NCBI GenBank assembly: GCA_028829895.1
Contig: CM054181.1
Location: 16,400,001-16,464,000 of the forward strand
Source of the DNA: Sinotaia quadrata
Taxonomy: Eukaryota > Mollusca > Gastropoda > Architaenioglossa > Viviparidae
Length of the DNA stretch: 64,000 nt
Reading direction: 5' to 3'
Of the stretch, positions 1 through 12,889 are shown piece by piece. The notes below the pieces were generated by a model, which saw nothing but the letters and a program-made list of their open reading frames with translations, had not been told where the DNA came from and did no database searches. Position numbers and translations under genes: made by a program. Each line of letters begins with the position of its first letter. The first letter of the stretch is position 1.

Positions 1-275
1 TTATCAACAATAGGACAGCTAGAAGTGTGCTTTCGGCTGCCAATAGGACTGCTAGAAGTATGCTTTCGGCTGACAATAGGACTGCTAGAAGTGTGCTTTC
101 GGCTGACAATAGGACTGCTAAAAGTGTGCTTTCGGCTGACAATAAAATATGACAGCTAGAAGTGTGCTTTCGGCTGACAATTGGACAGCTAGAGGTACGT
201 TTTCGGCTGACAATAGGACAGCTAGAAGTGTGCTTTCGGCTGAATAAAGACAGCTAGAAGTGTGCTTTCGGCTGA
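1..275. repeat. Minisatellite, ~33-bp unit, cut by the window's left edge
   Basis: About eight imperfect tandem copies of a roughly 33-bp unit built around GCTAGAAGTGTGCTTTCGGC. Units differ by GACAGC versus GACTGC and by short indels. The array probably continues to the left of the window. No coding frame runs through it. Confidence 0.9.
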
Positions 276-886
276 ACAAATTATTAGTTTGCATATCTCT
301 AGTTTATATGCGTGTTTTGCGTTTTTCTTTCTAAATGATTTGAAAAATTGAATAAGCTTGTCCCTAACCAGTAATTAAAACATCATTGACTAAATTTTAA
401 GAAACACAAATAAAAATATAGGAAGCACTAAATAATTATAAATTTGGTTAAATTATAGTGTTCTATATTATTATGTTATTAAAATAATTATTTTCTGTTT
501 AGCTTAAACAATTTTTATATTTTCTGCTCTATGTGGTGCATTCGTGCTCAATTTTAAAGTTAGTTGGGGTGATTTGTGTCGTGACGTCATATAACAGAGT
601 AAATATAGCACGTGTTTCTTTTCTATTGAGATGTTTGTAGACTTGTTAAATGTTTATTTTCTTATGATTATTTATTTTATTATAAGCTTTATGCCGTATT
701 TGCAAATTCGGTCGTACTGTACATACAACTGACAAGTGTGAAATATTGTTTCTCTTTTGTCAAACATAATTCTGATTTTCAATAAATATATTTTCTATTG
801 CTCATTTGTCTTCACTGAGTTCTTTCCACTTGCAGCCGCTAAGTTAAAAGTTTGTCCACATTCGTAGGTATGCGTATGTTGAAAAT

Positions 887-921
<35 letters not shown>

Positions 922-1420
922 GTTGTGTTTATCTTCAGTCATATAATTGTTTTTCAAAAGTATCTTTTGTGTCTGTTGCTTGAATGTATTTTGATTAGAT
1001 ACAGTGTTGTTTCATGTGCTGTCTATTTCGCACGTTTTTGTTTTGTTTTGATATCGAGGTAACTATCTGTGCCTGAACCACTCCCAACAGTAAGGGAAGA
1101 AAAGTGAAAAAGATTTTAAAAGAAAATAGGAAAGTGGCTGTTAAAGAGGTAAAATGGGCTTGTCAGTAATTTATTGTCCTTTTTTGTTAGTGTCTTTATA
1201 CACTCTATGATGAGAAGTTTAACAGATTAGCTACCAAACCCTTAATCTACTTAATTCCGCCCATAGGAGTCTTCATAATTTGCAGACGGAGAAACTCGGT
1301 CAGACCTCAGAGACATTAACCGTTAATTAATTTATTTCTACCTACCTCTGAGCGTTAGCGGTTCAGAACTCCTATCACTTCTTGCAAGTTCGAGCACTAC
1401 TTGACAGCATAGAAATTCTG
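276..1420. other. Non-coding AT-rich stretch
   Basis: No supported gene. The only structure I see is a short TA tract followed by a GA tract at about 887-922. Stop codons are frequent in every frame. Confidence 0.5.
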
Positions 1421-1421
1421 G

Positions 1422-1429
1422 CCCCCCCC

Positions 1430-1524
<95 letters not shown>
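1422..1524. repeat. Poly-C followed by (CT)n microsatellite
   Basis: A run of about 12 C is followed by an almost perfect CT dinucleotide tract to 1524. The apparent Ser/Leu and Arg/Glu reading frames across it are artefacts of the repeat. Confidence 0.95.
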
Positions 1525-1527
<3 letters not shown>

Positions 1528-1653
1528 TCAGATGCTATTATCTGACTTTTTAACACAATTAAAATCAAGCCCCCACCCCTTAAGCATGCATATCTCCTTC
1601 TTTGTTTAAATACAAAAATGGAAGTGTAATTAACAAATAAAAATTGTATTCAA

Positions 1654-1802
1654 CACAATGAAAGTTAAATAAGAAGCAATTAGTACATAATACATGGTTG
1701 TCACAATGAAAGTTAAATAAGAAGCAATTAGTACATAATACATGGTAGTCACAATAAAAGTTAAATAAGAAGCAATTAGTACATAATACATGGTAGTCAC
1801 AA
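1654..1802. repeat. 48-bp tandem repeat, three copies
   Basis: Three near-identical 48-bp copies start at 1654, 1702 and 1750, each with the core GTTAAATAAGAAGCAATTAG. They differ by single substitutions, so the array is young. Confidence 0.9.
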
Positions 1803-2360
1803 AGGCAGGCTAGTTAAGTAGTAGTGTTCATTCAACCTAAAACCATGATTAAATCAAAAGAATCTACTACTGACATCTGGTACAAAATAGAAAACCATTA
1901 CTAGAAAGCAGATGCAAATTATATAAGACAATACACCATATTACTTAATAGTGAACTGCTTATCTAATGTATTTTAAGACAATACATCGTACAACTTTTA
2001 AAAAGACACAAAGATGTAAACAAAACATGATACTATTCATTTAATTTAAACAATTTATGTGAAGCTATGAAAATGAGGCATCGGTAGTGCAGATTAAATT
2101 TGCAGAAAAATTGCTTATATATTAATATAACTTGTAGCTGTAAAATACCATTATAAGAATCTAAATGTCTCAGCACATGTTAGCAATGGGGCAGGCTTTG
2201 GCTAATGTTCACTTAATATATTTTTAATCTGCCCTAAAGTTATTCAATCCTTAATTCTCATTTTAAAGTAAGTTTATTGCAAACTATTCACACATACACT
2301 CTCAACCCCAACCACCACCCCAAAAAAAAACTGGGGATGAAGCAAACTATTCATCATTCT

Positions 2361-2595
2361 TCAATATAATAAACAGCATTGCATATAATAAATGTAATAA
2401 ACCACATCATAAACTGCACTGCATATAATAAAACATATGTTATATAATACATATAATAGCATTGCATATAATAAACTGCATTGCTGCATTATACATAATA
2501 AACTGCATTGTGTAAGATAAACCACATTGCCACATTGCATATTCATTGTCTATAATAACTGCATTGCATATTATAAAGTGCATTGCATTTAATAC
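2361..2595. repeat. Irregular array of TAAACTGCATTGCATATAA-like units
   Basis: Degenerate copies of a 17- to 22-bp AT-rich word (AAACTGCATTGCATATAATA) repeat about ten times with variable spacing. It generates a Tyr/Cys-rich shadow frame on the minus strand that I do not regard as a gene. Confidence 0.75.
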
Positions 2596-2779
2596 GTGAA
2601 TCAGGATTCACTGAGCGTGAAGACCTACATTCACACAACACTCATTCACGTACAAACATATTCAAATGTACACATAAATGTGCAAATATATTAAGAGATT
2701 TGTGATTACTGAAAAATGTTTTGCTCATGCTTTGTGTAATGAAGCTATAGTTTAGTTTCCATATAAAGGACAAATATAA

Positions 2780-2780
<1 letters not shown>

Positions 2781-2843
<63 letters not shown>
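2781..2843. repeat. (CT)n microsatellite
   Basis: An uninterrupted CT tract of about 62 bases. Confidence 0.95.
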
Positions 2844-2847
<4 letters not shown>

Positions 2848-5800
2848 GCATAAACTCACTCGTCAGACTGCCACCCATAGCAGTGAAATATAATAATGAT
2901 GATGCGACAGAAATAGTGTTGTTACGCGTCTAAACTTATGATCAGCTTTGGACTATGACAGAGCTTTTCTCCTGCGCCTCCCTTTGTTATCACCCCACCC
3001 CTAATTCAGTTATAATCAGGAATGACGGCAGTAAAGAAAGATTGAGTCATCAGACCTACAGACTTGTTAACTTCTCATTTTCATTCGGTGTAATAGGTAG
3101 CGCGAAAGCGGCGGAAGCCGGAAGCGCCCCCTACACTCAATCAGGTGTAGGCCTAATAGGCTTAGGGCGATGCAGTGGACACACAGGCGTCTTTCGGCTT
3201 TGTTTGACATCAGCACTCACTAGGTATTAATAGAAGGAATATCACGTGATGACTCAGTAACACAACCTTTAATCTACCGTCATTTGCATCGTGTTGCAGA
3301 TATTCGGTTTTCTAATTGAAACTTCGGGAATTCCCCCCAAAAAAATCGGGCATTTGATTCGAATCTTTATCAACAGTCTTAAAAGATTAATCTCTATTCA
3401 CCTATATTAATAGATGCATGTAGTTCATTTGTCCGAAAAGAAAAAAAAATTTTTTAAGTATATTCAGATCGAGCTCTTGGACGACAGACTTTTACGAATG
3501 AACATCGCAAACATGTGTTGAGTGCCTATGTTTCGTTAGTATGTCAGTTCACCTTAGCAAGGTAACGAGAAGTACAACATTCGTAAACATCTAGCCTGCA
3601 CGTGACAAGTAACCATCAATGTTAACACGAACATTTTAAATCGGGTTTTCCTATATTGTTTGTACGCCAAGACGTGGATTCCACTGTTAAGATGGCCACT
3701 TATTGTCTACTACTCTACAGCATTTTTACTTGAATTCAAATTTTACAGCAAAACGCGAAGCTTTAACAAATAGTTTCCGGGGAGTTTTTGCTATGTCAAC
3801 AGTACAAGTGGTACTGCAAGCTTTACCGAATCACGAGTCGTGTAACTATGTGTAGCCTAAGCCTTCTAAAATTCAGGAGCATATAATTACTTGCACAAGC
3901 GTTAACGTTTTGTTAATTCTCATTCTAAAGTAAGTTTCTTGCAAACTATTTATACGTATCGGGAATACTCAGCTATTATCACTCCTTAGAACAAAACCGC
4001 CACTCTGTGTGCGTGAATATCTATATGAATGTAGGGACCAATAATGTTTTGGTTTTTTTTTCCCGAGGCAAGGAAAGTACTTTATCCTGAAGAACGAGCA
4101 ACTAAGTGCTCTTAATATCTTGATTATCTTTTCGAATTTGGTAAATCCTGAATGTTCTCGACAAGTCTCGGCATGTGTCAGTGGATGTGATTACCGGACC
4201 AGCACTGAGTTTATATTACTGCATTCGATTACTTGGCATGGAAATGGACGGAAAAAGATACAGCTAATCGCGTCTGACAGTCACGAGACTGCAAGCTAAT
4301 CACGCTCGCGCACTGCACTTGCTGACGTAACAGGTTATTTATATACGTATTGGTTTCTGATATATCCGCTAAAGTTTTTTTGAGACCATAAACGATTTCA
4401 TTTATGTGAAGGCATTTGTAGGAGCAGGACGTCAAGAGAGACTTCACAAACGTTTCCAAGATTATTTGTAAGATAGCATATTGTCAGAACTGATTTTTGT
4501 TAACTGATTACTTTGGACGTAATTAAGCTTGTCTTTTACTAAGCAAGTGAGATCAAGAAACAGGAATTAAGAAAACTGTCTTTCGCTTATCCATTAATTC
4601 GACTCGAAATAAGTTTAAAAAATACTGATATATTTTTGCACGTATTTGATTCAAAGCCAGTGGGAGGATACCAAAGAATAACTTAGTACAACGTGGTATC
4701 ACATCTCTTTCTGTTAACCGCTTTCTTAATTAAATAATTTTATTGCTGAATAATTCGCGTACTTTTTGACACCAATGAAGCAAATTTTAAGGACAGGCAA
4801 AACCAGTGAGTCATTTAGAATGATCAGTAAGAATTGATGACAAATTCAGTGCAAAAATATAAAGGAACGAAGTATTAATTGATGATATTAGAAACAAACT
4901 TCGCACCACTAATCATTTTCTGTGGATATGCAATAAAATTATGAGCTTGATTGTTTGACTATAAGTAGTTTTGTAGTGTTACGGTATCGACAAAAAAAAG
5001 TATTTGCTGTATTCACTATGACTTATACTGACGTTAGCCTAACATGTAAACGTAATGCTACAGTGTAACCCGAACAATTGTATCATTACGCGTTCCACGA
5101 TAAAATTAAAATACAAAAATAATTAGTTATCGACAGAGTAATCGTTTATTTACATAATTTATTATTTCGTTGTTCGTGGCATGGTAAAGGGACGTGTGCA
5201 AGTGGTGATGGGTGTGTATGCTGCTTTGAATGGGTGTGTTTGGTCGTATGTGTTGTGCGTGTTTGAGAGTGGCTGCCTGTGCAATTTGGCCAAGGTCAAC
5301 ACTGAGCGGCAGGTAACAGGTCTACGATTTTTTAATTTAGTGTTTTATTCTTCTGTGTGCAACAATTAACTAATTAGTGCCACAAATTCAAAGTGTTGCC
5401 GTGACCAAAGCAACAGCAGTGTGTAACCAGTCCACGGAGACAACATAATTAAATTAAATTTCAATTAAGATGAATATGCGTATTCTGTTTTTACTTCAAT
5501 AATTTTTTTGTTTTCATAAAGCTACCATGTGCATCGGTTAGACAACATGACTAATTCTTACGAATCTATATTTAATGTAATCCGCTTTTTATAAAGTTGA
5601 TTAGTTCAAATATCCAACGTAAGAATGATTCTTAGGTATTTCTTTTATATTTTAAATTTTATATTTCATGCTCTCAGATTTGTCGTATAGCGTTAGCAAC
5701 TACGTGAGTTTTTTTATTGACTTTCTAGCACAAATCTTTATTAAAGTCATTTTAAAGTTATCAAAAATATCATAATTTATCCTCATAATTGAACATGTTT

Positions 5801-7154
5801 ATGTGCAGAAACTGGTTCATTTGGCTCGAAGAGTTCCACCAGTTAAGACTGACTGGTTTGCACTAAAACTGAACCACTTCAATCTAGAGATTGACACCAC
5901 TTCGCACCCGACTGCACCGTGAGTCCATTTAAACATCCTGAAAAAATAAACTGTTTCATTTTAAAGGCGAAAATTAATTTGTCATTTAGGTCACATTCAG
6001 AAAAGACTACACTGATAATTTTACTGTCAGTTCGACAGTCACGAGTCAGCCGATATTGTTGAGTACAACAAACCCGACATGAACGCAGAAAGCATACAAT
6101 AACAGTCCTCCGTACAGTTAAAGTGACGTCAGAAACTCCATTTTCAACATTCGCAAAGATCCACTTTGAGAAACCTCGTCGGGGTGAAATGGCTGCAAAG
6201 TTGGAAACGTCTAGTTTTGTGAGACTTTTTCTAACTATAGGCACACCTCCCCGTTATCAACGGTCATGCGTAGATCGCCAACGCGAATGAGCTCGGTTCT
6301 ATTTATATATCGGATTTTCCCCATGTGCGGATATGTGAATTTTCATTTAATAATGTCGGGTTTTCCCCAAAACTTGCACCATGTTTAGATTACAGAAGAT
6401 TTGAACGAAGTGATATTCTGCAACACGAAAATGGCTCAAGCCGGAAGCGCTTTTCATAAATAAATAAGACTAGTCATTATTTAGGAGGACTGAGAGGTAT
6501 AACGACGGTTTCGTGTGTTGTCGTGTATAAGTTGTATTTCACAACGACAACGACTTGATGGATTGCACGTAGAAGTCACCTAGCAGTCGATGGATAACGT
6601 TTAATTACGTATTTAATTACCCACAAATTGTGTGGGTAATTTTACGATTTTATAACTTGTTTTCAGTCGCTTGCTTAAACCTAGATTTAGCTTTTAACAG
6701 ATAGATAGACTCTTTCCATTTAGTATTGAGACTACATGCTAGATTTAAAACTCGGGATAATTCAGTACCGATAATGTATTGTGCGCAGTATAAAGACTAG
6801 ATTTGAACCTCGGAACAGCTCGATATTTGATATGTCAGTAAATAAGGAAAGACATAATTACTTTTGATCATAGGCCTACTTTCAAAATAATTATTCTTCT
6901 GAAACAATATCTCATTGAAATAACTGGTATAAAGCAACTTTTACTGTAATTAAACTAACAAGATCTACGGTTGTATTTTAGAAAGAATGCACACAAATGC
7001 GCAAAGGAATAAAATGGCATACTTCTCTGTACAAGTGTAAAAACACTTGAATTAGTAGTAATATTATTTTACTATCGAAATTATCGCATATTTTGTTTAA
7101 CATTTAATGACTTTAATTGAAAACAATTTCAATTTGATATAGACAGATACAGAT
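2844..7154. other. 4.3-kb stretch with no supported gene
   Basis: Short open frames occur at 2955-3230 (+) and 5879-6244 (-, 121 codons), but neither has a domain, a splice context or a family I recognise. A GC-richer patch near 3100-3180 and another near 6436 each contain GCCGGAAGCG, an ETS-like word. Two related ~60-bp segments follow one another near 6738-6835. I see nothing else. Confidence 0.4.
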
Positions 7155-7320
7155 ACCACGAACGAATAAGCTTGAAACAAAAATGGGGGAGGGGGAGCTG
7201 CACTACCACGAGTCCAATAAGCTTGAAACAAAAATGGGGGAGGGGGAGCTGCACTACCACGAGTCCAATAAGCTTGAAACAAAAATGGAGGAGGGGGAGC
7301 TGCATTACCATGAGTCCAAA
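7155..7320. repeat. 51-bp tandem repeat, three copies
   Basis: Units recur at exactly 51 bp (AAGCTT at 7168, 7219 and 7270), each with a G-rich GGGGGAGGGGGAGCTGC core. Because 51 is a multiple of three, two overlapping repeated frames stay open on the minus strand. This is a consequence of the period, not evidence for a protein. Confidence 0.9.
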
Positions 7321-7637
7321 ATAAAATAATGACTTAAACTACGTCACGACTATACTGAGGACAGACGTGTAAGTTGACGATGTAATGGACAGTAATGTAA
7401 TGTAAAATAAAATCAGTTTCTGTTCCTCTGTAGTCGTCTAAAGAAAGCGATGCATAGGACCCCCACAATCTCCCTCCGGCGCTGTCTTCTGCGTCGCTTG
7501 TCCTGGGAGGCAGAGGACGGCGATGGATTTTCACGAGTCCTATTTCACGAGAATATGGACCACGTCCTCAACAAGAAGTTTTGCCTTCGAAAGGTGAAGT
7601 CTTAAACAACTTTGCTGGTGTTCAACCCGATTTAATC

Positions 7638-7917
7638 AAAAGATCAAATTTGTTGATGGCATGTTCTAGTTTATAAAGGGGATTAATCGGGTAATAGACA
7701 TAATTTATAATTTATAGTACGAATACTGAAAAAAACAATATTAACAGCATCAACAATGTTTGAAAGGTAAAGGCTAAAAGATCAAATTTGTTGATGGCAT
7801 ACTCTAGTTTATAAAGGGGATTAATCGGGTATTAGACATAATTTATATTTTATAGTACGAATACTGAATAAAAACAATATTAACAGCATCAACAATGTTT
7901 GAAAGGTAAAGGGTAGA
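7638..7917. repeat. Tandem duplication, two ~140-bp copies
   Basis: The segment starting AAAGATCAAATTTGTTGATG at about 7638 is repeated almost unchanged at 7777. The copies differ at a handful of positions. Confidence 0.9.
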
Positions 7918-8145
7918 AGATGTGGAGCATATCGAGATCCTGACTAATACTGTTCCTATCACAAATATCATTGTGCTGTGTGGTTGTCGGAGGCGGGAGG
8001 GGGTGCGTATATGTAATGTTTGCATTTATGGAAACGCTACCACTGCAACGTAATGCATTTGTGAGAAATGTAAAATATCAATCAGTAGCTAAAAATATTA
8101 ACTTTACACAACTGAGTATACTTAATGAGAATATATACTCTTCAG

Positions 8146-8308
8146 GCTATTTTTGCAAACCTAACAGTGGGCTCAAGACTTAATGAGGATTTTCTGGACT
8201 TACATAATTCTGTGATGACACTGGAAGGCCGCATTCACAGCTTTCCTCAAAATTGGAATGTGATTTCACCACTGGACATGGCCTTGGCTGGCCTATATTA
8301 CGATTCAG
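8146..8308 (+). CDS. BIR-domain exon, N-terminal half (partial IAP-like gene)
   Basis: The frame encodes the first half of a baculoviral IAP repeat: a conserved Arg (GRIHSF), a Trp-containing segment and MALAGLYYDS, matching the R..(S)F..W...P..LA.AGFYY pattern. It is preceded by a plausible acceptor (ATATACTCTTCAG, ending 8145) and followed by the donor CAG|GTAGCT at 8309. The exon ends in phase 1, directly after the Tyr-Tyr block, which is the same site and phase as the BIR2 intron of the complete IAP gene at 21.5-30.1 kb. BIR domains bind zinc and mediate protein contacts, classically with caspases. No start codon or upstream exon could be assigned, so the gene is partial or a pseudogene. 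Confidence 0.6.
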
Positions 8309-9235
8309 GTAGCTGTAAGGTTTACATAGTTAATTAATTAATATTTTTATAAGTAAGTACTGAGCTTTTATACTTGGTTGAAATATGTCAGTTTTAATTA
8401 AGGCTTCTCAAAATTAAGTAAGGTTTCATGCATAATAAAGATACAATGGTATGCACACTGTGAAAATATTTATTATAATTTATAAATTTCATAGTGCAGA
8501 CATATGTTAACATCACACTAGTCTGGGCTTCAACAAAGTCACTGGTGACATTAAATCTCTTTCATAATATTCAAGGCCTGTACGAAATATCGTAAACAAA
8601 TGTAGCTATTGTTCTATTAGTGTTGACATTAACGTTTCGAGCATTACACAAGTCGTGTCGTAATGTCCAGGGAATTATATACTTGGTGAAGAATAATATT
8701 TTCTTAGAAAATGCACTCAGTGGGCAAATTAACATTAACGAGATATTTTTTTCTCAGTAACGAAAAAATATCAAAATAAAGTAATATGATGTTCCAATCT
8801 TGTGTTTTACGTGTTTGTGTTTGCGTTGGTGTACATTTTTTCTAGAAATACACTTTCTTCCATGGTTAAATTATTAATAGCCTGTGAAGACGGAAATAAA
8901 CAGCAATCTCACTTAATAAACGTGTTAAGTATGTTAAAGACTTATTCATAGGATTACGTTTTTCCTTAAACAAGGTATTTATGGTATTCATACAGTGAAT
9001 AGGTAGGAGGAACATTTTAAAATAATTTAACATATAATTATGGATCACTTAATTAGCGACACAGCCGACACACACAGTGTCGAAAAGCAGACAATAGAGT
9101 AACCGGAAGAGAGATGATAGAAACAGTGTAAACCAGGGCCTCCGATAGCTTCTGAGCAAGATTCTACAGTGCATTTAATGTCGCTGTATTTTTCTCATAG
9201 ATTCCTTTATTAGCAGTATTATCCTGAAGGAAATG

Positions 9236-9480
9236 GAGAATGGCTAGTGGTTGGAAGGCCGTCGAGAAAAAATTGGGTTAATGGCTAGCGGTTGGAAGGC
9301 CGTCGGGGAAAAGTGGGTTAATGGCTAGCGGTTGGAAGGCCGTCGAGAAAAAAGTGGGTTAATGGCAAGTGGTTGGAAGGCCGTCGAGAAAAAAGTGGGT
9401 TAATGGCTAGCGGTTGGAAGGCTGTCGGGGAAAAAGTGGGTTAATGGCTAGTGGTTGGAAGGCCGTCGGGAAAAAGTGGG
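9236..9480. repeat. ~41-bp minisatellite, six copies
   Basis: Tandem units around GTTAATGGCTAGCGGTTGGA, ending in a GAAAAAGTGG-like A/G run of variable length. The low divergence suggests recent expansion. Confidence 0.92.
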
Positions 9481-10191
9481 AAGTGACTTATAATAGGACA
9501 TTGGGTTGATTTGTGTTACAATTGGTGGGATGGTTTGCATCGATTTCTTGTACTGTTACGCAAGTCCACGTACGACTACGTGACACTAACAGATGACCAT
9601 ATCAGCTGACCTTGAAATTATAATCAAAATATGTATACTATGAAAAACGTACAGTAATATAACAGTTAATGTTTCTTTTTATTCCACCCTGCTGATTCCT
9701 CGATGACGTCCAAGATAAGGGCTAGCCTAATTATTGAGCGAAAAAGTTACGTAATGTGGCGTGACTTGCATTAGTTTAAATATTATTAGCACTTCAGTAG
9801 CTATTCTTTGCGTTCATGTGGGTTCAAACATCTCTTTATTTAACTGACTATACTTAGTTTACATAATAAGTTTATTATTTAACTAAATGGTTCCGTACGT
9901 TAAACTCTGATATGATATAAGATTTAGTTAGATATTGTTTTAGACAATTGATTTTAATTAGCCAAATTCGTCCTTCGCTAGTATTCAGATATAAAAAGTA
10001 TTTGAGTACATTTTGTTTTGTACACCGTCCAAACTAATCTAGACAATGAGCAGAGAAAATGCCAACATGAAGTACCTCGCATGAATCTCCGCAAAATGAC
10101 GTCATAGCGTCAGCGTCGGTCCTTTCTACAAAAGACTAAACACTTAAATAAAGCCATTAAACAGTCACCATTAGCTACGCTCGTTTATGTA

Positions 10192-10350
10192 AATCAGCAA
10201 TAGCATTGAATAGGTGAATCAGAAATAGCATTGAGTTGGTGAATCAGTAGTAGCAATGAATTAGAGAATCAATAGTAGCATTGAAACGGTTAATTAGTAC
10301 TAGCACTGAAAAATTTAATTAGTAATTAGCATTGAATACGTGAATCAGTG
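10192..10350. repeat. ~27-bp minisatellite, degenerate
   Basis: Five to six imperfect units with the core AGTAGCATTGAATNGGTGAAT. Confidence 0.75.
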
Positions 10351-10525
10351 AATTATTTTAACGATCTGTGATCTATATTAAAGCACCAGACAAAGCTTCC
10401 TTTTGAAATATGATATCTGTCCCTATCCAACGGATAAGTGTTTTTCCAATCAAGGAAATATGCATTTGTTTGTATTATATATATATATAAAGATTCACTA
10501 GTAGTGTGGACTATTTTTTCTGCAG

Positions 10526-10665
10526 GGAAAATAAGATGTCATATGTGTCAAGTCCACTTCAGGACATCGCCTCTACTGAATCTATTTCCTTGGAGTTTGC
10601 ACAAGCTATTAGCACCCACATGCTTACATCTGCAACGGATGATGTGCGGTGGACCACACCCAGCA
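10526..10665 (+). CDS. BIR-domain exon, zinc-binding half (pairs with 8146-8308)
   Basis: A good acceptor (CTATTTTTTCTGCAG, ending 10525) opens a phase-1 exon that completes the BIR begun 2.2 kb upstream: KIRCHMCQVHF, then PWSLHKLLAPTC. Ligands read Cys-x2-Cys-x17-His-x6-Cys, one residue longer than the usual x16. PW-x2-H-x6-C has the same spacing as in the complete gene's BIR2. The donor is GCA|GTAAGT at 10666 (phase 0). The loop before the first Cys is about two residues shorter than in that BIR2 and the usual Trp/Asp block is poorly kept, so decay is possible. Another frame is also open across the exon. No RING exon follows nearby, so this looks like a truncated paralogue. Confidence 0.5.
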
Positions 10666-11194
10666 GTAAGTCGTGTTTTCCTTTCTTACAACACACTTGC
10701 TTTTCTTCAACAGTTATATTTATCTCGCGGTACATCACTTTATTCTGCGCGAGATGAGTCTGAGTTAGTATGGACTAAGATTCTGTATTGACTGCAGTGA
10801 TATTGATATGGTTAGTTGCATCCTTCTCGGTCCCGTTATATTCCTGACTTTCATTAACTCCATCACGTAAATATTTTTAATTAACTCAAGTCACACCACT
10901 TCTGAGGCTCTAAGCTGAAAGAAGACCTCTGTAACAAAGTTATAAATGCGTCTTTATATATAAATAAAATTGACATGTTCCTCGCAAACCTATTCACTAT
11001 AAATCAAAATTACTAATTTGCAAATGTTTCTAGACGATAGGACAGAGGAAGATGAATCCTTAATAAATATTTATTATTTAGCAACATTTATAAGGCTGCC
11101 AATGGTTTCTGAGATTCTATATAGTAAAAGAATGAAAGTATTATATCTACATAAATAATGTAACTGATATTTAAGATAAGGTGGACTCTAGAAA

Positions 11195-12010
11195 CAGGAA
11201 TACTAGCATCAGTCATTACAGCAGCAAGCTTTGCAGCAACACGAACACCAGCATCAACAATCACTCCAGCAATACGAATACTAACATCAATCCTTCCAGC
11301 AAAACGAACACTAGCATCAATTACTCTAGTAGCAAGCAGCACGAATACTAGAATAAATCACTTCAGGAACACGAACGCAAGCAACAATAACTCCAGCAAC
11401 ACGAATACTAGCATTAGTCACTCCTATAACACGAACACTAGCATCAATCACTCCATCAGCACTAATAATAGCATCAATCACTACTACAACACGAACACTA
11501 GCAACAATCGATCAAGCAACAAGAATACTACCAACAATCACTCCAAAAATCTAATACTAGCATTAATCATTATTTCAACACGAATATTAGCATCAAACGC
11601 TCCAGCAACATGAATAATACATCAATCACTTTTGCAACACAAGCAACAATAACTCCAGTAACACGAGTACTTGCATCAATCACTCCAGCAACACGAATAC
11701 TAGCCTCAATCACTAGTCACAACGAATACTAGCAACATACTAGCAACTAGAATACTAATTACACCAGCAACATGAATAATACATCAATCACTTCTGAAAC
11801 ACGAACACTAGCAACAATCACTCCAGCCACGTGAAACCTAGCAGCAGTCACTCCAGCAACGCGAATACTAGCAACAATCACTAGTGCAACACGAACACTA
11901 GTATCATCACTCCAGTAAAACGAATACTAGTAACAATCACTCCAGCATCACAAAAACTAGCATCAGTCACTCTTGTATCAGTCACTATAGCAACGCGAAT
12001 CTAGCAACAT
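11195..12010. repeat. ~800-bp degenerate ~30-bp minisatellite
   Basis: About 25 diverged copies of a CTCCAGCAACACGAATACTA-type unit, often extended by GCATCAATCA. Substitutions and small indels are spread throughout, and higher-order grouping is not obvious. Short frames inside it (Ala/Ile/Val-rich on the minus strand) come from the repeat. Confidence 0.9.
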
Positions 12011-12565
12011 GAATAAGTACACAATCAACATGTGTAATAGTAATGATACTCCTGTGACAATCCATAGCAACACACGCACACACTATCAACGCGTACCCTA
12101 GGAACATACACTCTCGGCATACGAAACACTGGAAATAAGTGGTGTGTCTAAACTCTCAACTCTAAAGTGTCATACTTTCGGGGTATCCACAGATCAACTA
12201 CACTACTACACATCTAACCTGCGCTATCATGGCACACGTCATATGTAGTGTCACAACTGACCGTCATTCCACGTATCAACTTTAGCGTCATATTATAATG
12301 TCGTGCTACTTGTCAATTGCAGTATCATGTCTTTAATCCATGTGTAGTTTTTTTTATTACTTTTTAATACAAATTGTTAATGCTTTTTCATATTGATTCA
12401 CTCTGTAAATTTGTGTTCCAGATTTTGTTGTCCTTCAAACAATAGTAGGCGTTCTTTGTTTCAAATTCTAAGTAAAATAACCATTTAAATTTTAGAATTA
12501 TCTACCAGCTCTGGACCTATTGTCTAGCACCTCTGTTCTGGACAAAAGTGCTGATTGATTCAAGT

Positions 12566-12591
12566 CCTCTCTCTCTCTCTCTCTCTCTCTC
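12566..12591. repeat. (TC)n microsatellite
   Basis: A short CT tract of about 26 bases. Confidence 0.9.
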
Positions 12592-12628
12592 CTACCTGTT
12601 TATGTTTACAGCCCAAAGGGAAAATAAG

Positions 12629-12770
12629 AAGACACGCCTCTTTGACATCCCTCCACTGCTTAAACTTCTCTACTGATGGCAGCGACCAATCAACGTAAAG
12701 ACACGCCTCTTTGACATCACTCCACTGCTTAAACTCTCTACTGATGGCAGCGACCAATCAACGTAAAGAC
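12629..12770. repeat. 69-bp tandem duplication
   Basis: AAGACACGCCTCTTTGACAT begins both copies (12629 and 12698). The second copy ends in a partial third unit (AAAGACATGTCC). Copies differ by one or two bases. Confidence 0.9.
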
Positions 12771-12889
12771 ATGTCCTTTTCTCTACCTCGCCAGTACTGA
12801 CCATAGTTCAGAAGACCATTCACAGCTCTCGGAGATGAAATACGCAAATTAAATACCGTTTAATTGCTATATATTTCACACATAAAGAT

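Larger units (their letters stand above)
8309..10525 (+). other. Putative intron between the two BIR half-exons
   Basis: A GT...AG interval of 2,217 bp in phase 1. It holds the ~41-bp minisatellite at 9236-9480 and the ~27-bp one at 10192-10350; otherwise I see no structure in it. Confidence 0.45.

Noticed and set aside
1338..1609. Open frames with Arg-Glu or Ser-Leu runs
   Set aside because: They are translations of the CT microsatellite on either strand.
2955..3230. 91-codon frame on the + strand
   Set aside because: In a GC-richer patch where open frames are expected by chance; no domain or flanking exon.
5879..6244. 121-codon frame on the minus strand
   Set aside because: Longest unexplained frame in the left part, but no motif, no splice context and no family I recognise; kept out of the gene list.
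6781..6850. GGTTCAAATCT on the minus strand as a tRNA B box
   Set aside because: No A box or cloverleaf could be drawn around it.
7097..7311. Two repeated Pro/Ala-rich frames on the minus strand
   Set aside because: They come from a 51-bp tandem repeat whose period keeps frames open; no start context, domain or splice signals.
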